A DNA stretch of 64,000 nt from Salinicola halophilus (GTDB taxonomy: Bacteria; Pseudomonadota; Gammaproteobacteria; Pseudomonadales; Halomonadaceae): positions 1,064,258 through 1,128,257 of the forward strand of contig NZ_PZJV01000001.1 in NCBI RefSeq assembly GCF_003206155.1, written 5' to 3'. Under the pieces are notes generated by a model. That model was not told where the DNA came from. It made no database searches and was given only the letters and a program-made list of their open reading frames with translations. Positions 36,501 to 45,376 of the stretch are shown here, one piece after another. The position numbers and the translations under genes were made by a program. Numbering within the stretch: the first letter of the stretch is position 1; the number at the start of each line of letters is the position of its first letter.

Positions 36501-37050
36501 CCCGACGACGCTGGAGGAGCTACCGGTCGACGCGGCCGGCAGAGTCCTGGTGAGCGGGCCGCAGGTGATGCAGGGCTATCTCGACGACGTGCAGACCGCC
36601 GAGGTGATCGTCGAGCTGGCCGGGCAACGCTGGTACGTGACCGGCGACAGAGGCGCTCTGGACAGCGACGGCTTTCTCACGCTGATCGATCGCGCCTCGC
36701 GATGCGTGAGGATCGGCGAGGAGATGATCAGCCTTGGCGAGATCGAACGCGCGATAACGCGCACGCTCGACGACGATGACATCGAACTCGTGGCAGTGAA
36801 CCTGCCGGATTCGAATTGGGAAGAGCGAATCGTCGTACTCTCGGAAACATCACTGGACGGGCCGGCGATCACTCGACGCCTGCGTGAAACCGGTCTCTGC
36901 ACGCCAACGCTGCCGAGCGCCTGGCTGACCGTCGAGCACCTTCCCCGGCTCGACTCTGGCAAGGTGGACGTGATGGCCGCCCGACGGCTGGCCGCTGCAA
37001 ACGTCACGGTCATGACGCGCAGCGAAACGGATTCGCCAAACCGCGCCTGA
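33544..37050 (+). CDS. Tripartite fusion: LplT-like MFS flippase, PlsC acyltransferase, acyl-ACP synthetase (Aas)
   Basis: The 1168-residue protein fuses what E. coli encodes as lplT and aas. Residues 1-410 are an MFS transporter of the LplT type with about 12 hydrophobic segments (FLNAFVDLGHKIVIQNTVFQ, FYSPAKYGLVKSLFGKSRLAEANG). Residues 435-630 are a PlsC-type acyltransferase with NHISWID (450-456) and FPEGAISRTG (520-529). Residues 660-1150 are an AMP-binding ligase with AILFSSGSEGEPKGVKLSHRN (near 797) and GYGATETAPVAAV (near 940). The expected job is to flip lysophospholipids inward and re-acylate them. The ATG at 33544 gives the standard MFS start. It is a single gene. Confidence 0.93.
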   Translation: MEKLYRLPGAWPYSIAIFLNAFVDLGHKIVIQNTVFQTYSGDTQVVLTALINALILLPFVIFFTPAGQIADRYAKVRIMRLSAWAAVAICMALTGAYHAGWFWAAFVLTLLLSIQSAFYSPAKYGLVKSLFGKSRLAEANGMVQAITIAAVLAGTITFTLVFALRVTSSEAPGATLTQLVPLGWLLVLNSLVEALMLHRLPADEVNARRSPSPWWDHLSGRIARAQLGAVIRQPVLRLSIIGLATFWSVGQVMLATFPAYAKAHVGIDSVLVLQGILAASGVGVALGSALASRLSPNRIETGLIPVGALGVACGLAWLPLLDSAGSQAVNFAFIGLMGGLFITPLNALIQFHAREGELGSVLAANNWIQNLAMLGFLVFTAGAALGGVDSPYLLALVAVMAILGGLYTVVKLPQSLVRFVLAFLLTRHYRVSVQGLENLPAQGGVLLLGNHISWIDWAIVQIASPRPIRFVLLKSVYERRYLKGMLKALGCIPIERGAGAERALDTVAECLNAGEVVCLFPEGAISRTGQLGEFRRGFERACQRADDSVIIVPFYLRGLWGSQFSRSSSKLKALRDAPLHRAVVVAFGAPMPRTTSAAVIKRRIVEQATHSWQRAMAGLPTLPQAWIRSVKRAPRALALTDADDHRFDARGALIASLLMAGQLRQRSRNNDESDWRIGLLLPRDSASAIANMATLLAGGIVVNLNYTASASTLAAMIDRAELTTIVTSRAFLDGLARQGLDVTGSLDERKRLYVEDLAAQPGRLPRLLTRLAVTWLPATTLAARACRATSSEKTAAILFSSGSEGEPKGVKLSHRNILANVQQTSDVLNTQHGDVVLGSLPIFHAFGLTVTQFLPLIEGLPLICHPEMTDAAGIARSIARHRATILCGTPTSLDAIAREPEAHASMLESLRIVIAGGERLDPRARQAFETRFHKPLFEGYGATETAPVAAVNLPDALDVHYAQVQRGGKVGTVGMPLPGTSIRVVDPTTLEELPVDAAGRVLVSGPQVMQGYLDDVQTAEVIVELAGQRWYVTGDRGALDSDGFLTLIDRASRCVRIGEEMISLGEIERAITRTLDDDDIELVAVNLPDSNWEERIVVLSETSLDGPAITRRLRETGLCTPTLPSAWLTVEHLPRLDSGKVDVMAARRLAAANVTVMTRSETDSPNRA

Positions 37051-37182
37051 CGGCCATCCGGCGCCTGCAACCTTGGCGAGCGGGCACTCAGTCTGCGACC
37101 GAAACAGCAACTGGCGTCAGCGTTGCCGTTCCAGCCCACGGCAAACGCAGCGCTAACGGGCGCCGCCCCTCTCCGAGAGCGA

Positions 37183-37917
37183 CTAGTGGCTGTCCACCAG
37201 CCCCTCGTGGAGGGATTCGCTCACGCCGGCTTCCCGGGCTAGCGCGCTCGGGTCGAGAATGTGAATCCAGTCTCGCGAGCGCTCCAGCACCCGCTCTTCT
37301 CGAAAGACGGTCAGCGTACGGCTGACATGCACCGACGACAGCCCCAGCGTGTCGGCGAAATGCTGCTGGGAGAGCGGCACTCTGAAACGATCATCGAGCG
37401 CCTCCCCGGTCCGCTTCAACCGTGAGAAGAGTTCGAACAGCAGGTAGGCAATTCGCTGGCGCGCGCTTCGGCGCGACAGGTGCACGACCCGCGCCCCTAG
37501 CAGCGCTTGGCGATAGGACGCGGCCGCGAAGCTCAATGCGGTCAGGCGTGAGGAGTCGCGAAAGAAATCCAGCAGATGATGGTGAGAGAAAGGACGCACC
37601 TCCCCCGCTTCGAGCATCGCGACGCTGGAGAGCCGTCGTTGAAAGGGGAATTCCTGCAGGCCGATGACGTCGCCGGGCAAGAACAGCTCGAGAATGTGAC
37701 GCGTGCCATCCGCGAAGTGGCGATAGGCATAGGCCCAGCCCGCACTCAGCGTGCAGAAATGCCGCGCCTCGTCCCCCTCGAGCCAGAGCGGTTCGCCCTT
37801 CTCGGTTGGGATTCGACTTTCCTCCAATGCCGAAAGTCGCTTCCGCTCGATTTCGGATAGACTGCCGTACCGGCTGAAGTGTCGAACGATGCAGTCTTTG
37901 CCTGTTTCCATCGCCAT
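37183..37917 (-). CDS. Crp/Fnr family transcriptional regulator
   Basis: The 244-residue protein has a cyclic-nucleotide-binding-like beta roll (about 25-140; LFLPGDVIGLQEFPF) and a Crp-type winged helix (VPLSQQHFADTLGLSSVHVSRTL). The FNR-type N-terminal cysteine cluster is absent: one Cys (KDCIVRHFSRYG) occurs near the start. It is therefore unlikely to be a 4Fe-4S sensor. The opening CIVRHFSRYGSLSEIERKRL is common in alphaproteobacterial and halomonad regulators of unknown ligand. ATG 37917 is used; ATG 37911 is an alternative, both with weak ribosome sites. Confidence 0.88.
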   Translation of the reverse strand: MAMETGKDCIVRHFSRYGSLSEIERKRLSALEESRIPTEKGEPLWLEGDEARHFCTLSAGWAYAYRHFADGTRHILELFLPGDVIGLQEFPFQRRLSSVAMLEAGEVRPFSHHHLLDFFRDSSRLTALSFAAASYRQALLGARVVHLSRRSARQRIAYLLFELFSRLKRTGEALDDRFRVPLSQQHFADTLGLSSVHVSRTLTVFREERVLERSRDWIHILDPSALAREAGVSESLHEGLVDSH

Positions 37918-38219
37918 GCCGTCTGCTCGAAATATCGAGCGATGACAGCATGTTAGTGAACCGACTTCTATAACTTCGATTATATAAGCGTCGGGCCCGT
38001 TACCCGGGTTCGCAAGCATACGTGCGGGGCGTTGCGTCCTGTCGACCTCCGCAGCCACCTACCTGATTCTCTTTCATCGGACGACAGACCGAGTCGGTTG
38101 CGGACGGGCCATCGACAACGCTCGCGGTCCCAATAAAATGTAAAGTTTTGTGTATTGCCGCCGAAGAACGCATTACGAGTCGACCCTCACGACGTACCGC
38201 TCAACAGGTAGGCACCCGC
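37918..38219. other. Intergenic region between divergent Crp/Fnr and small HTH genes
   Basis: This 300-base gap is AT-richer than its neighbours, with TTATATAAG near 37979-37987, fitting divergent promoters. No gene is called: the upstream extension of the Crp/Fnr frame (to 38058) and of the HTH frame (to 38148) has no ribosome site. No clear FNR-type palindrome is visible. Confidence 0.4.
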
Positions 38220-38465
38220 ATGCATCTAACCCGTCAGGATCGAGCCAAGTTCGAGGCCCCCAAGCGACGGCGTCGGGATCCGGAAAGTCTCGCCAGTTTG
38301 GCTGAGAAGGCAGGCATGCCGACGAGCACGCTCAAGACGCGGATGAAATCGCTTATCCAGACCGGCCTCACCAGAGAGGAAGCCATCGAACAGGCCCTGA
38401 AAAAACCGATCGGTCCACAGGGGCGTCCTCGGCGAGAAAGTAGCGGGTCCAACTCTCGAGGTTGA
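38220..38465 (+). CDS. Small basic protein with a putative helix-turn-helix
   Basis: The 81-residue protein is strongly basic at both ends (KFEAPKRRRRDPE and PQGRPRRE). Its core SLASLAEKAGMPTSTLKTRMKSL looks like a helix-turn-helix, followed by LTREEAIEQALKKP. AGGTAGG lies a few bases before ATG 38220. DNA binding is a reasonable inference; the target is unknown. It is divergent from the Crp/Fnr gene. Confidence 0.6.
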   Translation: MHLTRQDRAKFEAPKRRRRDPESLASLAEKAGMPTSTLKTRMKSLIQTGLTREEAIEQALKKPIGPQGRPRRESSGSNSRG

Positions 38466-38636
38466 GGCGTTGACGTTCTGACAACGACATCACAGACCCG
38501 ACGCGCTCGCGCTGGGCGAATACGATCGACCCAACGAGAAAAGGAGAGCCGTAGCCCTCCTTTCGTTCGACCTTGACCGGTCGCTATCGTTGATCGTGCC
38601 TATCGTTCGATCTGGCGAGTGACTCGCCGTGTCGAG

Positions 38637-38789
38637 TTAGCCGCAGCTGCAGCCGTGACCGCAGTCCTTGGAGCCGTCGGCATGCCCGGTCGCGCAGGCT
38701 TCGCAGCAAAACCGCTGACCCGCCTTTTCGAAGGCCTGATCGTCGACGCTGCAATCGCAGTTGGGGCAAGCACAAGTCTGTTGAGACAT
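38637..38789 (-). CDS. Bacterial metallothionein (SmtA/BmtA type)
   Basis: The 50-residue protein starts at ATG 38789 after an excellent ribosome site (GAGGAGGACACGTT) and ends at TAA 38639-38637. It has ten cysteines (6, 8, 11, 13, 28, 29, 32, 43, 47, 49) and two histidines (36, 46). The order CACPNCDC, FCCEACATGH, GSKDCGHGCSCG matches cyanobacterial SmtA and Pseudomonas BmtA, including the zinc-finger-like CCEACxxGH block. It should bind about four Zn or Cd ions and buffer or detoxify zinc, cadmium and copper. It is small enough to be missed by length cut-offs. No ArsR/SmtB-type repressor gene is adjacent. Confidence 0.93.
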   Translation of the reverse strand: MSQQTCACPNCDCSVDDQAFEKAGQRFCCEACATGHADGSKDCGHGCSCG

Positions 38790-38913
38790 AACGTGTCCTC
38801 CTCTGTTGACGCTTCGACTGTAGCGCTGACGAGAAGCGTTATGTAATCACGGAAGGGACACAGGAAATCACGCGGGGGAGCAAAGCGCGAATCACAGGGA
38901 GGGTCGAAAGCTG

Positions 38914-39000
38914 TGGTGCCGGCGGTCGGACTCGAACCGACACACTGTTTCCAGCGGCGGATTTTGAATCCGCTGCGTCTACCAATTCCGCCACGCCGGC
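38914..39000 (-). tRNA. tRNA-Leu (anticodon CAA)
   Basis: The 87-nt class II tRNA has acceptor GCCGGCG/CGCCGGC, D-arm sequence GGCGGAATTGGTAGACGC typical of tRNA-Leu, anticodon stem around loop TTCAAAA (anticodon CAA, reading TTG), a long variable arm, T-arm GGTTCGAGTCC, discriminator A and an encoded CCA at 38916-38914. Confidence 0.97.
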
Positions 39001-39143
39001 AGCGGAGACGCATTATACGGACGCTTCGATCAGCGTCAATTGCCACGCTGACTTAATCGGCGACGTGCTTTATCATGCGCGCTCTTCGCCCGCCGGGGCC
39101 AGCGGCGCCCGGGGTCTTCGTTTTCAGCCGATCCGTGGTGACC

Positions 39144-40181
39144 ATGCAGCGCGCCGACTTCCATTTCGATCTGCCCGACGAGTTGATCGCTCGCTACCCC
39201 GCCGAACAGCGCACCGACTGCCGCCTGCTCTGCGTCGAGGGTGACAGCGGCAAGCTCGAACACGCGCGCTTCCCTGCCCTGCTCGACCGGCTCGAGCGCG
39301 GCGACGTGGTCGTGTTCAACGACACAAGGGTCATCCCCGCTCGCCTCTTCGGACAGAAAGCCAGCGGTGGCCGCGTCGAAATGCTCCTCGAGCGCCCGCT
39401 CGATGCCCACCGGGGTCTGGCGCATCTGCGTGCCAGCAAATCTCCCAAACCGGGCACCGAGCTGATCTTCGAAGGCGATATCCACGCCGTCGTCGAGGGC
39501 AGGCAGGATGCGCTGTTCGAGCTGCGTTTTCTCGGCGACACCCCGATGATCGAGCTGCTCGAGCGCCACGGCCACATGCCGCTGCCGCCCTACATCACCC
39601 GCGAAGACGAGCTCGAAGACCGGGAGCGTTACCAGACGGTCTACGCGCGCCGCGAGGGCGCGGTCGCCGCCCCCACCGCGGGCCTGCACTTCGACGAGGC
39701 GATGATGGAGGCGCTGCGCGCGCGCGGCGTCGAGACCGCCTTCGTCACGCTGCACGTGGGTGCCGGCACCTTTCAGCCGGTTCGGGTCGACGACATTCGC
39801 GAACATCACATGCACAGCGAGTGGCTCGAAGTCGACGAGACCGTCTGCGATCGGGTCAACGCGGCGCGAGCGAGCGGCAACCGGGTCATCGCCGTCGGCA
39901 CTACCAGCGTGCGCTGCCTGGAATCCGCCAGTCAGGAGGACGGTCAGCTCACGCCCTATCGCGGCGAGACCGACATCTTCATCTACCCCGGCTATCGCTG
40001 GCGCTGCGTCGATGCGCTGGTGACCAACTTCCACCTGCCGGAGTCGACTCTGTTGATGCTGGTTTCGGCCTTTGCCGGCTACGACACCGTGATGCGCGCC
40101 TATCAGGAGGCCGTCGCGACGGGCTATCGCTTCTTCAGTTACGGCGATGCCATGTTCCTCCAGCGCCGCCGCGCCGACTGA
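39144..40181 (+). CDS. queA: S-adenosylmethionine:tRNA ribosyltransferase-isomerase QueA
   Basis: QueA transfers and rearranges the ribosyl moiety of SAM onto 7-aminomethyl-7-deazaguanine in tRNA, giving epoxyqueuosine. The 345-residue protein shows [66 protein letters not shown] and [28 protein letters not shown] 39144 gives the family N-terminus; the open frame begins 23 codons earlier without homology. It is followed by tgt, the enzyme that inserts preQ1 in the same pathway. Confidence 0.97.
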   Translation: MQRADFHFDLPDELIARYPAEQRTDCRLLCVEGDSGKLEHARFPALLDRLERGDVVVFNDTRVIPARLFGQKASGGRVEMLLERPLDAHRGLAHLRASKSPKPGTELIFEGDIHAVVEGRQDALFELRFLGDTPMIELLERHGHMPLPPYITREDELEDRERYQTVYARREGAVAAPTAGLHFDEAMMEALRARGVETAFVTLHVGAGTFQPVRVDDIREHHMHSEWLEVDETVCDRVNAARASGNRVIAVGTTSVRCLESASQEDGQLTPYRGETDIFIYPGYRWRCVDALVTNFHLPESTLLMLVSAFAGYDTVMRAYQEAVATGYRFFSYGDAMFLQRRRAD

Positions 40182-40197
40182 TCCTCATCCGCGCCGC

Positions 40198-41407
<1,210 letters not shown>

Positions 41408-41554
41408 ACCGTCGATTCGACGGTCGTGGAACCAGGGTCGATCAGCGCCGCGATCGCGGGTTGCGGTCTGTAACCGAATCACGTCAGGCGGGCTTCATAC
41501 CGCTTCCTGAATTCGTTCACTAGCCAGTTCACTACAACGCTCGGAGATAGATCC

Positions 41555-41887
41555 ATGCTGGACTTTTTCATTCCTGCGGCACACGCCCAGGATGCAGGCG
41601 GTGCCGCCGGCGGTGGTATCGCGCAGATCATCATGCTGGTCGGCTTTGTGCTGATCTTCTACTTCCTGCTCTGGCGCCCGCAGTCCAAGCGAGCCAAGCA
41701 GCACAAGAACCTGATCTCGAATCTGTCCAAGGGTGACGAAGTCGTCATTGGCGGTGGCATCATGGGTCGTATCACCAACGTCACCGACGATTTCCTCAGC
41801 ATGGAGATCGCCGAGGGCACGGTCGTCAACGTCCAGAAGAACGCCGTCGCTTCCGTTTTGCCCAAGGGAACGCTGAAGTCGATCTGA
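41555..41887 (+). CDS. yajC: Preprotein translocase subunit YajC
   Basis: YajC is a single-span inner-membrane protein that associates with SecDF and YidC. The 110-residue protein has one hydrophobic helix (about 26-46, IIMLVGFVLIFYFLLWRPQSKRAKQ) with the conserved WRPQ(S)KRxK at its cytoplasmic edge and the basic-soluble domain GDEVVIGGGIMGRITNVTDDF. It is first of the yajC-secD-secF group. Confidence 0.97.
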   Translation: MLDFFIPAAHAQDAGGAAGGGIAQIIMLVGFVLIFYFLLWRPQSKRAKQHKNLISNLSKGDEVVIGGGIMGRITNVTDDFLSMEIAEGTVVNVQKNAVASVLPKGTLKSI

Positions 41888-41994
41888 CTCTCCCCGCCGC
41901 CGGCTATTCCCCCCGCCGGCGGCTTCCTTTTCCGCGACACTCTTCGCACGACGATCATCACGCGATCGTCACTGATTGAAAGGACAGGGCTTCC

Positions 41995-43842
41995 ATGCTC
42001 AATCGTTACCCCCTGTGGAAGTATCTGCTGATACTCGTCGTCATCGTTGTGGGCGTCATTTACGCGCTTCCCAACCTTTATCCGCAGGACCCCGCCGTTC
42101 AGATCAGCTCCACCGGTGGTAGCCTCGACAGCGAGCAGATCGAGCGCGTCTCCCAGGCGCTCGAGAACGAAGGCATCGACGTCAAATCCGCCAGCATGGT
42201 CAGTGACAGTACCGGCCTGATCCGGCTGAACGACGCCGAGCAGCAGCTTCCCGCTCGCGACATCGTCGACGGGACGCTGAGCAACGACTACACGGTCGCT
42301 CTCAACCTGGCCGACTCCACCCCCGGCTGGCTCGAAAGCCTTGGCGCGGCGCCGATGAAACTCGGTCTCGACCTGCGCGGCGGGGTGCACTTTCTCCTCG
42401 AAGTCGACATGGACGCCGCCGTCGAGCAGCGCCTGGAAGCAACCGCCAGCGCGATCCGTGCCGACCTGCGCGACGAGCGCATCCGCTATCGCGACACTGC
42501 GGTCGACGACGACTCGCTGCACTTGGAGTTCGCCAACGCCGACGATCGCGATGCCGCACGCAGCCAGATTCGCCAAAGCTTCGGTGAGTTCCAAATCGAC
42601 AGCCGCGAGCAGGGGCGTCGCGCCTTTCTCGACATGACCCTGACGGAACAGGCGGTCCAGGACATCCAGGACTACGCCGTTCAACAGAACCTGACCACGA
42701 TCCGTAATCGCGTCAACGAACTCGGTGTCTCCGAGCCGCTCGTCCAGCGCCAGGGCCCCAACCGGATCGTCGTCGAACTGCCGGGCGTGCAGGATACGGC
42801 CGAAGCCAAGCGCATCGTCGGCGCCACCGCCAACCTCGAGTTCCGCCTCGAAGCGCGCCCCGATACGCCGGACACCGAAACCGAGACGCTCGCCTTTCGC
42901 AGCACCGCCTCGCGGACCGCTGAGCTGTCTCGCGACGTAATCATCACCGGTGATCGCGTGTCCAGCGCCAGTCAGAGCTTCGACGAGAACGGACGCCCGC
43001 AGGTCAGCATCAACCTCGATGGCACCGGCGGCTCGCTGATGAATCAGGCCACCCGCACCAACATCGGGCGCAGCATGGCGGTGGTCTACATCGAGCACAA
43101 TACCGAGACCCGCACCGTCATGCGCGACGGTGAGCAGGTCCAGGAGCGCATTCCGAGCACCGAGCGCGGCATCATCAGCCTGGCCACCATCCAGAGCGCG
43201 CTGAGCAATCGCTTTCGCATCACGGGGCTCGACTCCCCCACCGAAGCGAGCGAGCTGGCGCTGCTGCTGCGTTCGGGCTCGCTGGCGGCACCGATCTACT
43301 TCGTCCAGGAGAGCACCATCGGGCCGAGCCTCGGCGCGCAGAACATCGAACGCGGCATCTTTTCGGTACTGGTCGGCGGCCTGCTGGTCATCGTGTTCAT
43401 GCTGGCGCGCTACAAGGCATTCGGCGTGGTCGCCAACGTCGCTCTCGGCGTCAACCTGATCCTGCTGATCGCCGCGATGTCGCTGCTCGGCGCCACGCTG
43501 ACGCTGCCGGGTATCGCGGGGATCGTGCTGACGCTCGGCATGGCAGTGGATGCCAACGTGCTGATCTACGAACGTATCCGCGAGGAGATCCGGGCCCGAA
43601 CGCCGGCGCAACAGGCGATTCACGCCGGCTACGGGCGCGCCTTCACCTCCATCGTCGACGCCAACCTCACTACCCTGCTGGTCGCCGTCGTGCTGTTCTC
43701 CATTGGCACCGGCCCGGTCAAGGGCTTCGCGGTGACACTGTCACTCGGCATTCTGACGTCGATGTTCACCGGCATTCTGGTGTCGCGTGCCCTCGTCAAT
43801 CTCTTCATCGGCGGCAAGCCGGTGAAGAAACTCTGGATCTAG
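41995..43842 (+). CDS. secD: Protein translocase subunit SecD
   Basis: SecD uses the proton gradient, with SecF, to complete translocation through SecYEG on the periplasmic side. The 615-residue protein has an N-terminal helix (NRYPLWKYLLILVVIVVGVIYALPNLY), a large periplasmic part with P1 motifs (GLDLRGGVHFLLEVD; RNRVNELGVSEPLVQRQGPNRIVVELPGV) and five C-terminal helices including SLLGATLTLPGIAGIVLTLGMAVDANVLIYERIREE, the strongly conserved helix 4 region. secF follows 12 bp downstream. Confidence 0.98.
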   Translation: MLNRYPLWKYLLILVVIVVGVIYALPNLYPQDPAVQISSTGGSLDSEQIERVSQALENEGIDVKSASMVSDSTGLIRLNDAEQQLPARDIVDGTLSNDYTVALNLADSTPGWLESLGAAPMKLGLDLRGGVHFLLEVDMDAAVEQRLEATASAIRADLRDERIRYRDTAVDDDSLHLEFANADDRDAARSQIRQSFGEFQIDSREQGRRAFLDMTLTEQAVQDIQDYAVQQNLTTIRNRVNELGVSEPLVQRQGPNRIVVELPGVQDTAEAKRIVGATANLEFRLEARPDTPDTETETLAFRSTASRTAELSRDVIITGDRVSSASQSFDENGRPQVSINLDGTGGSLMNQATRTNIGRSMAVVYIEHNTETRTVMRDGEQVQERIPSTERGIISLATIQSALSNRFRITGLDSPTEASELALLLRSGSLAAPIYFVQESTIGPSLGAQNIERGIFSVLVGGLLVIVFMLARYKAFGVVANVALGVNLILLIAAMSLLGATLTLPGIAGIVLTLGMAVDANVLIYERIREEIRARTPAQQAIHAGYGRAFTSIVDANLTTLLVAVVLFSIGTGPVKGFAVTLSLGILTSMFTGILVSRALVNLFIGGKPVKKLWI

Positions 43843-43854
43843 GAGACGCGAGCA

Positions 43855-44760
43855 ATGCGCCAACTCGACTTCATGGGCAAGCGTCGCCTCGCTTTCATCG
43901 TCTCGATCGTTCTCACGATCGTGTCGATCGCGGCCCTTGCGCTTTTCAATCTGAATCTCGGTCTCGACTTTACCGGCGGCACGGTCGTCGAGCTGCACTA
44001 CGCCACTGCCCCGTCGCTCGACGATGTCCGCGCCCTGCTCGCGAATCAGGGCTTCGAGAACGTATCGGTGCAGACCTTCGGCGCCGCCAATGAAATTCTG
44101 GTCCGCCTGCAGGAGACGTTCAGCAACGATGTCGGCAATCAGGTCGTCTCGGCGCTCAACAGCGGCGGCGCCTCGATCGATCTGGTTCGTGCCGAGTTCG
44201 TCGGCGCCCAGGTCGGCGACCAGCTGCGCGACCAGAGCGGTCTCGGCATGATCGTCGCGCTGGCGGGCGTGGCGATCTACGTTGCCTTCCGCTTCCAGTA
44301 CAAGTTCGCCATCTGCGCGCTGATCTCGCTGGGTCACGACGTACTCATCGTCGTCGGCCTGTTCGCGCTGTTTCAGTGGGAGTTCGACCTCACCGTATTG
44401 GCGGGCATCATGGCGGTGATCGGCTACTCGCTGAACGACACGATCATCGTCTACGACCGGATTCGGGAAAACATCAGGCTTTCCCAGAGCAACGACATGG
44501 CGGAGATCTTCAACGGCGCGATCAACCAGACGCTGGCGCGAACGTTGGCGACCTCCGGTACGACCTTGCTGGTTCTGTTCGCGCTGTTCTTCCTCGGCGG
44601 GGACATGATCCACAACTTCTCGATCTCGTTGATTCTGGGCATCGTCGCGGGGACCTTCTCCTCGGTCTACGTGGCCGCCGCCCTGCTCATCGTGTTCAAG
44701 CTCGAGCGCCAGGATCTGATCCCGGTGAAGAAAGAGAACGTCGAAGAAGAGCTGCCCTAG
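43855..44760 (+). CDS. secF: Protein translocase subunit SecF
   Basis: The 301-residue partner of SecD has six membrane helices, a short periplasmic domain and the conserved GLDFTGGTVVELHY near the first loop. TVLAGIMAVIGYSLNDTIIVYDRIRENIR is the SecF counterpart of the SecD helix 4 motif, and NQTLARTLATSGTTLLVLFALFF is conserved. It is last in the operon, with a strong terminator 25 bases after the stop. Confidence 0.98.
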   Translation: MRQLDFMGKRRLAFIVSIVLTIVSIAALALFNLNLGLDFTGGTVVELHYATAPSLDDVRALLANQGFENVSVQTFGAANEILVRLQETFSNDVGNQVVSALNSGGASIDLVRAEFVGAQVGDQLRDQSGLGMIVALAGVAIYVAFRFQYKFAICALISLGHDVLIVVGLFALFQWEFDLTVLAGIMAVIGYSLNDTIIVYDRIRENIRLSQSNDMAEIFNGAINQTLARTLATSGTTLLVLFALFFLGGDMIHNFSISLILGIVAGTFSSVYVAAALLIVFKLERQDLIPVKKENVEEELP

Positions 44761-44784
44761 CGCCTGGGTACCAGGCTAGACGGC

Positions 44785-44813
44785 AAAGGCCTCCCCAGCG
44801 GGAGGCCTTTTTT
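44785..44813 (+). terminator. Rho-independent terminator of yajC-secD-secF
   Basis: AAAGGCCTCCC pairs with GGGAGGCCTTT around CAGC and runs into six T at 44808-44813. Confidence 0.95.
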
Positions 44814-45206
44814 GTGGATAGGACACACCGAGTCGACGCCATCGGGCCGCTGCTGGCGTTCGATTCCTCGACTCAGCCTGCCTTTCTCGACCGCCACGAC
44901 GAGAGCGAAGACACCTCGACTTCGCTCAGCTACCTCGATCAGACGGTGAATTCGCTGGTGGGGCGACTGCGCTGGCAGATTCGCCGCAGCGGACCGGCGC
45001 TCAACCGTGAGCTCGAGCCTACCTACAGCCACGAATTCGGTGAGAGCGACCGCGTCGAAGCCAGGCTGAAGCGCCTGCCTCGACTCGGGCGCTATCGAGC
45101 GCCAAAGCTCGATTGCGACCGCGGCCAGGTCGAACTCGATATGGGCGTTCGCAACTCGCTGTGGGTGTTCGCCCCTCGCTGTGGGTGTTCGCCCCTCGCT
45201 GTGGGA
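44814..45206 (+). pseudogene. Decayed autotransporter beta-barrel fragment (EstA/GDSL esterase type)
   Basis: One plus-strand frame (in step with 44811) has no start codon of its own. It reads ..IGPLLAFDSSTQPAFLDRHDE, TSTSLSYLDQTVNSLVGRL, ALNRELEPTYSHEFGESD, ARLKRLPRLGRYRAPKLD, DCDRGQVELDMGVRNSLWVFA. This follows the order of the C-terminal barrel of GDSL autotransporter esterases: a Ser-Tyr-x-x-Gln strand, SLVGxLxW, then Y-x-HEF, the loop LxSLPGxGxY, and a final L-G-V strand. The passenger and first strands are missing and the end is disrupted by a 20-bp tandem repeat, so it is a relic. Family assignment rests on recalled pattern only. Confidence 0.5.
45155..45205. repeat. 20-bp tandem repeat, about 2.5 copies
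   Basis: The unit CTCGCTGTGGGTGTTCGCCC occurs perfectly at 45155-45174 and 45175-45194, then partially (11 bases) at 45195-45205. Because 20 is not a multiple of three, each copy shifts the reading frame of the autotransporter relic. Confidence 0.95.
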
Positions 45207-45320
45207 TGTCGATACGCCGATCGGCGCGAGTGCCGATCCCGCCCCAGCCCGTACCGGTATGCTCTATCCGAATCTCGGAAAACGCCTCTGGCGAGTCCGC
45301 CGTCACCGGCGTCGAAAACG

Positions 45321-45355
45321 AAAACGCCCCGCCGGGAGGAACCCGGCAGGGCGTT
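45321..45355 (-). terminator. Probable terminator of the suhB-like gene
   Basis: On the minus strand, ACGCCCTGCCGGG pairs with CCCGGCGGGGCGT with one mismatch around TTCCT, followed by a TTTCGTTTTC tail, about 20 bases past the stop at 45377. Confidence 0.75.
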
Positions 45356-45376
45356 TGTCTTGCGTCGCGTCTCGGC

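Noticed and set aside
41659-43623. A 654-codon minus-strand frame opposite yajC/secD
   Set aside because: It lies antisense to SecD, whose conserved motifs are all present; it is a codon-bias artefact.
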